14,656 nucleotides of DNA from positions 1 to 14,656 of the forward strand of contig LR733368.1 in the NCBI GenBank assembly GCA_902506225.1, written 5' to 3'. Positions 9,701 to 14,656 of the stretch are shown here, piece after piece. This stretch comes from Faucicola sp902506225. GTDB taxonomy: Bacteria > Pseudomonadota > Gammaproteobacteria > Pseudomonadales > Moraxellaceae. The notes beneath the pieces were generated by a model. It was not told the origin of the DNA. It ran no database searches and was given only the letters and a program-made list of their open reading frames with translations. The translations under genes were made by a program, and so were the position numbers. The first letter of the stretch is position 1. Every line of letters begins with the position of its first letter.

Positions 9701-12700
9701 TAGTAAACATTGTAAAGAATTAGATTATAAAGGCACCTATCAGCCAGCGGATGAGGTAATATCTAGCTTTAATCTACCTATTTTAAATGCTCAAATCAAT
9801 ACCAACCCCATTGCACTGACTGGTGAGCCTAAAGTACAAGTGGATGCATTGAATCAAGCAGTGACTGCCCTAAACACGCTTAAACAAAGCACCCAGTCCG
9901 CCTCTAATCAGACAGGCAGCGCTGACAATAATGCTGCGGCAAAACAAGACGCCCTAAAGCTACTTGCCGACTTTGCCAAAGCCAACCCTGACAATTTGAC
10001 GGATGATCAACAAAAACAGCTATCTGACATTCTAGCTGCGCAAAAGGACGGTAAAGGGGTTAGCCAAGCACAGCTTAATGGGCTTATCGATAGTTTAAAT
10101 GGCAGCATCAAGTCACAATATACCGAAGAAGTACGTGCCACGGGCAATGGCCCTACTCTGCCAAACAGTAGCCTTTATAATATTGACCCCAATAACCCCA
10201 ATGGTTATTTGGTGGAAACCGACCCAGCCTTCGCTAACTATAAAAAATGGTTATCGTCTGACTACATGATGCAGCGCTTAGGCTTAGATCCAAGCAACAT
10301 GCATAAACGTCTAGGCGATGGCTATTATGAACAAGGGCTGATTCGTGACCAGGTCATGACCTTAACCGGTCGTCGTTTCCTAGGCGACTACACCACTGAT
10401 GATGCCATGTATCAAGCGCTGATGGACAATGGTGTTGCTACCGCTAAGGCAATAAACTTACGCCCAGGTATTGCACTCACTGCGGAACAGATGGCGCAGC
10501 TCACTACCGATATTGTGTGGCTGGTTGAACAAACCATCACCTTAAAAGACGGTAGTAAACAAACCGTATTGGTACCCAAAGTCTATGTTCGTAGCAAAGT
10601 GGGTGACCTAAAAGGCGACGGTAGCTTAATTGCCGCCCGCAACATGGATATGCAGCTCACCGGCGATTTAAGCAACCAAGGTAACATCGTGGCTCACAAT
10701 GGCTTACGCATTCAAGCCAATAACCTCAATAACCAAAATGGCGGGGTAATCCAAGGTAACTTTGTTCAAATTAACACCAAAAACGATTTAAACAACCTAG
10801 GCGCTACCCTAAAAGCCAACAGTGCTATGACGATTGATGCGGGTGGCAAGCTAAACAATAGCAGCACCACCTATCATACCGAAAGTAAGCTTGGTCAAAG
10901 CAATGCTTGGCGCACTGGCATTGACCAAATCGGTCAAATCTATGTGGGCGATGGCTTAAAAGGTAAAACCGATGACAACGGTCGACCCCTTACCACGTTA
11001 AGCATTGATGTGGGTGGCAACGCTACCTTTAATGCCGGTCAACTGATAAATCAAGGCGGCAGCACGAGAATGGTTGCCCAAGGCGATGTGGCGTTAAATG
11101 CGGTCAATACCGGCTATCAAACCAATGCCATTGGTGATAGCAATAACTACTACAAAATGGGTCAAACCCAAGATGTGGGCAGTATCCTTCAAAGCTTAGG
11201 CAGTACCGCAATTATTTCTGAAAAAGGTAGTATCACCGGCATGGCAGCTAACATTGCCAGTGCCGATGGTATGACCTATCTTAAAGCTGCTAAAGACATT
11301 GCCTTTAACGAAGGTCGAGCCACCAGTAATTTAGAAACGGCTAGTAAAACCACTGAAAAAAGCTTGTTAAGCCGTAAAACCACCCAAGATCGTTATAGCC
11401 GAACCAGTGATGAAGCCATTCAAAGTAACATTGAAGGTAACACCGTGGTTATGGATGCCGGTCGCAATATCCACTTAACCGCCACACGTGCAGTGAGTGA
11501 TTCAGGCATCGCTTTAACGGCAGGTCATGATGTGACGATTGATGCGGCGCAAAATCGCTACCGTGAAAGCAGCAGCCATAATGAGAAGAAATCTGGCATT
11601 TTCGGTGCAAATAGTGGCATTGGCTTTACCATCGGCTCACAAAAACAATCAATGGACAATCAGCGCAATGTCGTTACTCATACCGCTAGTACCGTGGGCG
11701 CCATTGATGGCAATGTGGTAATTAACGCGGGTAACCATTATCAACAAACTGCCAGTGATGTCGTTGCTGGAATGGGCGCTGATACAGGTAAAGGGATAAT
11801 AGATCCAAGTCGTGGCAACATTGACATTACCGCAAAATCGGCTGATATCGTTAATGCCACGGCAACTGAAGACAGCCAATCGCAACAAAAATTCAAGCAA
11901 TCAGGATTAAGCGTCAGTGTCAGTAATGGTCTGGTTGACCAATACAACAGTATCAATGGACTCATTAAAGCGGGTGAAAACACTGATTCTGACCGTATGA
12001 AAGCCATGGCGGGTATTAGTACAGGATTAAAAGCGCAGAATGCCATTAAAAACCTTGCACAAGCTCAGGATCCAGTCGCTACAGCAACTTCTGGTCGTAT
12101 TCAAGCCACTTTAGGTAGTCAGTCAAGTCAATCAACCCATCAAAGCCATACACAAACCAATGAAGCCGCTACCGTCAATGCGGCAGGTAATCTCTCTATC
12201 AAAGCCACCGGTGCCGGTAAAGACAGTAATATTAATATTGTCGGTAGTCAACTTAAAGCTGGCAATAACGGTAGCTTATCTGCTGACAATGAAGTCAATA
12301 TTTTAGCAAGCAGTCAGCAAAATACCCAAAACAGTCAAAACAAAGCACAAGGCTTTGGTGTGGGTGTCTATGCGACAGGTAGTGCCTCTGGTAAAACAGG
12401 GGCAGGTATTACCTTAAATGCCAATTCCTCACGGGGTAGTGGTGACGGTGAATCAACACATTACACCAACAGTCAAATTGATGTCGGAAATACCTTTAGC
12501 CTTAGCTCGGGCAGCGATACCAATATCCGTGGCGGAGTGATTAACGCCAAACGTGCTGGAGGCAGTGTTGGCGGTAATTTAAATATTGAATCCATGCAAA
12601 ACAAAGAAACTTATCAAGGTAAACAACGTAGTGTAGGGATTAATGCGGATATTGATATGGTTGGCGGTAACTCAACCAACCTATCAGTGAATGGTGGCAA

Positions 12701-14656
12701 AACCAATGTAAATTCTGATTATGTTGGGGTGAATCAGCAATCTGGCATCTTTACTGGTGATGGTGGCTTTAACATCAATGTAGAAGGTAAAACCACGTTA
12801 ACAGGCGGTGCTATTACCACCACAGATAAAGCCAAACAACAAGGGTTAAACCAGTTTACCAGTAAAGGCGGTATTGAGTCCCTTGATTTAGAAAACCACG
12901 CACGGTATGAAGGCAATGCCATTCAAGCCGGTTTTTCATTAAATGGCTCTAAAGCATCCCAAGATCCACAAAAAGTTGATCCGAATGTAAAAACGTCATG
13001 GAATGGTAAAACAACCGGTATTGGTTATGGCAAAGCTGGTGATAATCAAACCAGTGTCACTAAAGCCGGGATTACCGGTATTGCAGGTCATGCTGATATC
13101 GCCACCGATAACAAGGCGGACTTTGCTGGCAATCTCAAAAATACTTTTGATAATAACAAAATTATGCAACAGCTCGGTAGCCAGACCCAAATTACCCAAG
13201 CATTTGGTCAAGAAGCGCCGAAGGCTGTCGGGGATTATGCCAAAGAGAAAACCAAGCCTTATGAAGTTGCTCAGATGGTAGAAGGGCAATTAACTGATGC
13301 ATTAACGAAAACCACTGATCCGCAGCGGCGACAAGCTATTTTATCAGATTTAGCAAAAGTTCAAGCGTATAAGCAACAACATGAGCAAGACTATAATAAT
13401 TGGAAAGAAGGTGGTGCTTATCGTGTTGCGGCACATACGGCTATTGGTGCGTTAGGTGGCGGTACGGTTCAAAGTGCTTTGACTGCAGGTGGTACAGCGG
13501 CAGCCGCTCCAATGATCACTGAGGTTGAGAAGAAGATAGCGGATAATTTAGCCAAACAAGGTATTGATGCGACAACGGCTGGCAGTATTGCCAACAGTTT
13601 AACAGGTTTAACGCTGACGGGTATTGGGGCTTCAGCAGGGTTAGATGTTGCGAGTACGGCTAATGCGGTGAATATTGATGCCAATAATAGACAGTTGCAT
13701 CCCTATGAGGTCGACCTTATTAATCAAAATGCAAAAGCGTTTGCCAAAACTTTGAATGGTGGTAAAGAACCTACTGTAGCACAAATTCAGGATGCTAGAA
13801 AACGCTTAACATTCCAAGCTTTGAAACAAATTGATAGTTCATGGAATTCTTTAATCTCTACAAATGATATTGCTGCACATAATTTTTTAGAAAATCTGGC
13901 AAAAACCAGCAAGTCTGTAAATAGTGGAAAAGTATTTACAGCGAATGATAAAGATAAAAATAATCAATCTGTAAATTCCGCTAGCATATATCATAATAGA
14001 GATAACTATAATCTTTACAGTTTAAATGGTGTAAGAGGAAGTTATATAGCACTTGATTTGGCTGTTAGTGATTATAAAGATTGGAAGGGAAAGGGACTTA
14101 ATGAATACAAGGCATTTGCAAATAGTAATTTCAGACAACTAGCTAGCGAGATTCAAAATCCATATGAGCAGATGGCTTTTGGTGAAGCTGAAAGAAGATT
14201 TTATGAAAAAGCTGTTAATGTTGGCGGTTATAAACCTGGCTCTAAGGAAAATAATGCATTATTGCCATATTATATTCATGGTACGTTTTCAAGTCCTTTA
14301 CCACTTGAAACTGCTAGTAATGCTAGAATTCCCAATTCAGGTGTTAAGGTCAATGGTAAATTACCTACAACTAAGGGAAACAGAGTAAGTTATAACATAA
14401 CTGATCCACGTTTGGTGTATGAAAAAGATCAGTTTGGAAATGAAATATTATATCGAGCTATGTCCCCAGCTCAATATAAACAAATGCGGATAACAGGTAA
14501 AGTTCCAGCTACAAAAGAGACATTTATATCACCTTCTCAAGCATATTCATCAGATTATGATGGTGTTTTAGTCAAAATTACTGTTAAACCTGGTACTATG
14601 AACGCCTTGAAAGCTCAAGCTGGAACTGGTAATTCTGCCACCCAGAAATTATATCC
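3567..14656 (+). CDS. CdiA/TpsA filamentous haemagglutinin-like contact-dependent inhibition toxin (3' end outside window)
   Basis: A single open frame runs 3696 codons to the window edge without a stop. It encodes the exported exoprotein partner of CdiB: a beta-helical filament on the cell surface that carries a toxin at its C terminus into neighbouring cells. Modules in order: extended Sec signal peptide (1-77, MNSRLYRVIFNK, cleavage AHA/DVQ); TPS domain (about 78-320) with NPAGI at 192-196 and a CxxC at Cys198/Cys201; FHA-1 repeats with recurrent NNQGG/LNN units (about 325-1890); a non-repetitive central region (about 1895-2342); FHA-2 repeats including KSGIFGANSGIGFTIGS near 2675-2692; a pretoxin region with WKEGG at 3279-3283; and a variable C-terminal toxin region after NRQLHPYE (3374-3381). 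I see only five cysteines, one of them in the signal peptide. The gene order resembles the E. coli-type cdiBAI, so an immunity gene is expected downstream. A pure adhesin is less likely, given the pretoxin boundary and the abrupt composition change. Confidence 0.9.
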   Translation, partial: MNSRLYRVIFNKNLGRLIVVSEKTVAQGKAGSQGGHDNNHSTADSQAWGMVGYCYGKWLTLTAAVLVSLGAAQWAHADVQTQVIADSSAAKNEQATILTTASGMTQVNIQTPSAAGVSKNSFSQFDVGSDGVILNNSRKNTQTQTAGWVEGNPWLGKGEAKVILNQVNSTSPSQLAGYTEIAGGKAELVIANPAGITCSGCGFINASRTTLTTGQAQMTDGRLTGFDVGGGKIRIDGKGLDTSTSDYTQLIAQTNEINAKVYAKNLDVISGTNQVSYDSDASNTQITHKNPAATNQATGVALDVSSLGGMYAGKIRLIGTDKGLGVTNAGDISASNSLSLDAQGNLTNTGFMGAKDGITVNVNGNAITNSGTLASSQQGVQLDSSSLTNSGLISARSQGSIRNTTTNNTGTISAGQVSLTTDTLNNQGRIEQTGSGNLAVTTNSLTNQHQAIIGQALYADQPAATNPSLANAPSTAATGSQQVANTSNSTNPAPDTSVPVLEPVTANGQITAKQIDNQGSNAIITANGSMDITTQTLTNTDKSSIAVNGLQAANSVDNQNSRIQLDTLNWQLSQFNNAQGQIVSKQGIHLTSQSPINNAQGVLATLGDARIDSAGAINNSDGVIQGKVTDIRAASLDNSRGTVDAKGNLTLTSQGDLINTQGNISAQGDANITAAGLNNDRGAITATGGLTTQSQNLTNSGQLYGGTGNRLTSGAIDNSGIIGSGGATTITASSLNNTSTGVLAAGLNADGTLSTHKADLIVNTTGALTSRGTHLATGKFSLTGNPTDLAGSTTQAGEISLSSDGDLSTQGAKLTATETMSLNAKGRLNNQNGKLAANTLNLTANALDNRHGNITQAGTHDLSLNLPGGLNNQDGVIATNSQNLTINTADLNNQTGRIEHAGSGSLLLTASRVNNSRQGSLLSLGEQTWKIAGDINNSDNQQRGGIQGKRFDITANNLNNDNGVVAALSAASTADSRLDLTGTLANTNKAAVYAGNGSLAVTAADINNAGQISSRDQLTTTSQRFSNTGSIYAGGNAAITNQGNLTNTAMMAAGNQLTLDTGSLTQTATGQLVAGLTPDGKLSTLPAHLTITSRDAQSNAGLNMATGDLTVSGAALNYTGSQNQAQTIALTAKTGDITLSGAQTQAAGQIALTTPASLVHDSLDATHKAVMQADRFAINAGNVSNQGGTINQTGSADFTIYTGNFNNQGGQLGGNASNLNVTATGIVNNQDGALIHTGSGDMRISGASVNNTRGQLITNRGLTLTSAGTVTNDAGVIQAAQAVITAGQLTNQAINNQGGKILTSQGDLTVTGSVNSQGSDSVIQSANDLTVNGGTITNSNGAMLSAAKALTVNADALNNDKALIVANQAMAINAGSTINAGSIASVNDAVTIAGGSLTNTASGSIQAAKAIIITQGNVTNQGQIASNNALNVTSSGAIDNHSGTLAGSNVALTAQTLNNNAGFISQSVADGSLTITTQGLLDNQYTKSSDATKPLGILANGTASIHAGDVNNDNGRINADTMTLTSTGSSVNNKAGEIAAKQALMVNAGNANLTNQTGQLMGHTTSVTAAVVDNSNHGLVLANQDLTVDAGTISNSDTKQGPDTILSQGLIAGGDATLTAAVIDNSNGQVVAGNAATLNVSQTLNNANGRIESNHVQFNGSANVYNRAGSINGYTQADVTAKSLINTGGQLRAPTLNLAFNDSFTHGATDKLEADNLTLTTQGEFINQGKLAAAKRLAVTAQNIDNQKDASLESGDLTELNATNNIQNRGLINGTKTYLAAGNTLNNLSYGRIYGDYVAIKTNTLNNTPEGYGTPAPVIAARQQLDIGVKQLNNNPNPDRAGKFNSDFNGQAQIISNGDLNIGGDLDANHMTTGKADSVNNRGAIIESDGHMTITASVLRNENADWQVSRTETARENKIVEYAANTSSQKYTKDEVDWDDDGEDMYVKATGQKIGEDYNEFHFDKVMLKDIVVASDPARLVAGKNLIIHGDDLTNQKSQINAGAGYQQLGDMVQNDMTSNLGYKVKRVENGKYYWRWIDACGLFGSKHCKELDYKGTYQPADEVISSFNLPILNAQINTNPIALTGEPKVQVDALNQAVTALNTLKQSTQSASNQTGSADNNAAAKQDALKLLADFAKANPDNLTDDQQKQLSDILAAQKDGKGVSQAQLNGLIDSLNGSIKSQYTEEVRATGNGPTLPNSSLYNIDPNNPNGYLVETDPAFANYKKWLSSDYMMQRLGLDPSNMHKRLGDGYYEQGLIRDQVMTLTGRRFLGDYTTDDAMYQALMDNGVATAKAINLRPGIALTAEQMAQLTTDIVWLVEQTITLKDGSKQTVLVPKVYVRSKVGDLKGDGSLIAARNMDMQLTGDLSNQGNIVAHNGLRIQANNLNNQNGGVIQGNFVQINTKNDLNNLGATLKANSAMTIDAGGKLNNSSTTYHTESKLGQSNAWRTGIDQIGQIYVGDGLKGKTDDNGRPLTTLSIDVGGNATFNAGQLINQGGSTRMVAQGDVALNAVNTGYQTNAIGDSNNYYKMGQTQDVGSILQSLGSTAIISEKGSITGMAANIASADGMTYLKAAKDIAFNEGRATSNLETASKTTEKSLLSRKTTQDRYSRTSDEAIQSNIEGNTVVMDAGRNIHLTATRAVSDSGIALTAGHDVTIDAAQNRYRESSSHNEKKSGIFGANSGIGFTIGSQKQSMDNQRNVVTHTASTVGAIDGNVVINAGNHYQQTASDVVAGMGADTGKGIIDPSRGNIDITAKSADIVNATATEDSQSQQKFKQSGLSVSVSNGLVDQYNSINGLIKAGENTDSDRMKAMAGISTGLKAQNAIKNLAQAQDPVATATSGRIQATLGSQSSQSTHQSHTQTNEAATVNAAGNLSIKATGAGKDSNINIVGSQLKAGNNGSLSADNEVNILASSQQNTQNSQNKAQGFGVGVYATGSASGKTGAGITLNANSSRGSGDGESTHYTNSQIDVGNTFSLSSGSDTNIRGGVINAKRAGGSVGGNLNIESMQNKETYQGKQRSVGINADIDMVGGNSTNLSVNGGKTNVNSDYVGVNQQSGIFTGDGGFNINVEGKTTLTGGAITTTDKAKQQGLNQFTSKGGIESLDLENHARYEGNAIQAGFSLNGSKASQDPQKVDPNVKTSWNGKTTGIGYGKAGDNQTSVTKAGITGIAGHADIATDNKADFAGNLKNTFDNNKIMQQLGSQTQITQAFGQEAPKAVGDYAKEKTKPYEVAQMVEGQLTDALTKTTDPQRRQAILSDLAKVQAYKQQHEQDYNNWKEGGAYRVAAHTAIGALGGGTVQSALTAGGTAAAAPMITEVEKKIADNLAKQGIDATTAGSIANSLTGLTLTGIGASAGLDVASTANAVNIDANNRQLHPYEVDLINQNAKAFAKTLNGGKEPTVAQIQDARKRLTFQALKQIDSSWNSLISTNDIAAHNFLENLAKTSKSVNSGKVFTANDKDKNNQSVNSASIYHNRDNYNLYSLNGVRGSYIALDLAVSDYKDWKGKGLNEYKAFANSNFRQLASEIQNPYEQMAFGEAERRFYEKAVNVGGYKPGSKENNALLPYYIHGTFSSPLPLETASNARIPNSGVKVNGKLPTTKGNRVSYNITDPRLVYEKDQFGNEILYRAMSPAQYKQMRITGKVPATKETFISPSQAYSSDYDGVLVKITVKPGTMNALKAQAGTGNSATQKLY
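3798..4526 (+). other. CdiA TPS (CdiB-recognition) domain, about residues 78-320
   Basis: This is the haemagglutination-activity/TPS domain that docks on the CdiB POTRA domains to start secretion. Recognisable features are SFSQFDVGSDGVILNNS, GWVEGNPWL, the conserved NPAGI (192-196; NPNGI in many relatives), and an immediately following CSGCG with Cys198 and Cys201, which may form a small disulfide. The first turns of the beta-helix start here. The right boundary is approximate. Confidence 0.85.
4539..9236 (+). repeat. FHA-1 degenerate repeat array of CdiA (about residues 325-1890)
   Basis: About 1560 residues of short degenerate repeats of roughly 20 residues, each with a core such as LNNQGG, LTNSG or VNNTRG followed by a strand of alternating Thr/Val/Ile/Leu. 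At DNA level AATAACCAAGGCGG-type cores recur (for example near 7182 and 7449). A GRIEQTGSG / GTINQTGSA / GRIEHAGSG / ALIHTGSGD variant appears at least four times. The family fold is a right-handed beta-helix that forms the outward shaft of the filament. Composition is strongly biased to Asn, Thr, Ser, Gly, Ala and Gln. Confidence 0.85.
5643..7210 (+). repeat. Two-copy super-repeat of about 330 residues within FHA-1
   Basis: Copy 1 begins near 5643 and copy 2 near 6627, offset by 984-1008 bases. Matching landmarks in the same order are SGQLYGG / TGSIYAG; TGVLAAGLNADGTLST (5784) / TGQLVAGLTPDGKLST (6771); LATGKFSLTG / MATGDLTVSG; LAGSTTQAGEISL / YTGSQNQAQTIAL; and GNITQAGTHDL / GTINQTGSADF. 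The copies are diverged in sequence, so the duplication is old or purifying selection acts only on structure. It lengthens the shaft by one module. Confidence 0.65.
9249..10592 (+). other. CdiA central region, probable receptor-binding tip (about residues 1895-2342)
   Basis: The regular repeats stop and the sequence becomes charged and aromatic. It includes an acidic stretch with DWDDDGED (1937-1944) and an aromatic patch YYWRWI (2033-2038) just before Cys2041 and Cys2049, a plausible CX7C disulfide loop. A helix-rich segment (about 2092-2190) follows. Next comes a block well conserved among CdiA proteins, about 2198-2342, with LPNSSLY, VETDPAFANYKKWL, RLGDGYYEQGLIRDQV, LRPGIALTAEQMAQL and VPKVYVR. 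In studied CdiA proteins the receptor-binding and Tyr/Pro-rich domains lie at this place, between FHA-1 and FHA-2, at the distal tip. The receptor class cannot be assigned by eye. Confidence 0.65.
10593..13061 (+). other. FHA-2 repeat region of CdiA (about residues 2343-3165)
   Basis: Haemagglutinin repeats resume with longer, more charged units. Examples are KSGIFGANSGIGFTIGS (about 2675-2692), NILASSQQNTQNSQNKAQ followed by GFGVGVYATGS, and the IDVGNTFSLSSGSDTNIRGG type. This matches the second haemagglutinin-repeat family of CdiA proteins. In the E. coli model FHA-2 stays periplasmic until receptor contact and then helps deliver the toxin across the target outer membrane. Boundaries are approximate. 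Confidence 0.75.
13128..13685 (+). other. CdiA pretoxin region (about residues 3188-3373)
   Basis: Helical, Gly/Ala-rich sequence that precedes the variable toxin in CdiA-type proteins. It contains QITQAFGQEAPKAVGDYAKE, then WKEGG at 3279-3283, HTAIGALGGG, and a small-residue hydrophobic stretch (TAGGTAAAAP, later GASAGLDVASTANAV). It lacks the enterobacterial VENN tetrapeptide and instead runs into NRQLHPYE. I read it as the domain that marks the toxin boundary and pauses export, by analogy with studied CdiA proteins. Confidence 0.75.
13686..14656 (+). other. CdiA C-terminal toxin region, possibly ADP-ribosyltransferase-like (incomplete)
   Basis: Starts at NRQLHPYE (3374-3381). The N-terminal part (to about 3610) has no motif I recognise apart from HGTFSSP at 3571-3577; by analogy it could be a cytoplasm-entry domain. 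The last part, from about 3615, reads DPRLVYEKDQFGNEILYRAMS, then TGKVPATKETFISPSQAYS and YDGVLVKITVKPGT. An Arg in YRAMS (Arg3630) followed by an aromatic-Ser strand (3652-3661) resembles the first two parts of the R-S-E pattern of ADP-ribosyltransferase toxins such as the TreTu-type effectors. The catalytic Glu would be downstream of the window. The assignment is tentative; a nuclease of another fold is possible. GC falls from 29/60 on line 13621 to 23/60 at 13681, 19/60 at 13861 and 16/60 at 13981, and AGA replaces most CGN arginine codons, both signs of a transferred module. Confidence 0.5.

Noticed and set aside
13003..13281. Overlapping + and - open frames of 92 and 97 codons in the pretoxin region
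   Set aside because: The cdiA frame gives the conserved pretoxin sequence here; these are shadows without an SD or domain.
14164..14388. Open frame of 74 codons on the + strand near the window end, considered as a possible immunity gene
   Set aside because: It sits inside the uninterrupted cdiA toxin frame and its AT-rich composition makes chance open frames likely. An immunity gene should follow the cdiA stop.
3567..14656. Simple filamentous adhesin (FHA) rather than a CDI toxin
   Set aside because: The pretoxin region with WKEGG, the conserved CdiA block at residues 2198-2342 and the foreign C-terminal module favour CdiA, although an adhesive role as well is not excluded.

Overview
This window holds a two-partner secretion (type Vb) locus of the contact-dependent growth inhibition (CDI) kind, in cdiB-cdiA order on the + strand. 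It is flanked on the left by a remnant of a type I secretion adaptor gene. Family resemblance of the proteins, moderate GC and a strong preference for TTA leucine codons suggest a gammaproteobacterium of the Moraxellaceae (Moraxella/Psychrobacter-like). That placement is inference; no rRNA or housekeeping marker is present.

Layout. 1-125: AT-rich leader with a -10 box and SD. 126-683 (+): small unrecognised inner-membrane-anchored protein. 685-1338 (-): 5'-truncated HlyD-family membrane-fusion gene, read toward the small gene, with one base between the two stop codons. 1339-1554: AT-rich non-coding DNA with a short dyad, presumably carrying the cdiB promoter. 1555-3420 (+): complete CdiB/TpsB outer-membrane transporter of 621 codons. 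3421-3566: intergenic DNA with a weak terminator-like hairpin, a perfect 9-bp inverted repeat and a good SD. 3567 to the window end (+): CdiA/TpsA exoprotein, open for at least 3696 codons with no stop, so its 3' end and any immunity gene lie outside.

How it works together (family knowledge applied here). CdiA carries an extended Sec signal peptide. It is captured in the periplasm through its TPS domain by the POTRA domains of CdiB, and passes through the CdiB barrel to form a beta-helical filament. Visible modules in order are: signal peptide, TPS domain, FHA-1 repeats (including a two-copy super-repeat of about 330 residues), a non-repetitive central region (probable receptor-binding tip), FHA-2 repeats, a pretoxin region ending in NRQLHPYE, and a variable C-terminal toxin region.

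The most interesting part is the C-terminal region from about 13686 onward. Base composition falls sharply at the pretoxin boundary, arginine codons switch toward AGA, and the last ~70 residues look ADP-ribosyltransferase-like (YRAMS, then TFISPSQAYS). The catalytic-glutamate part, if present, lies beyond the edge. Most other open frames of 60-240 codons here are opposite-strand or out-of-frame shadows of cdiA and cdiB.
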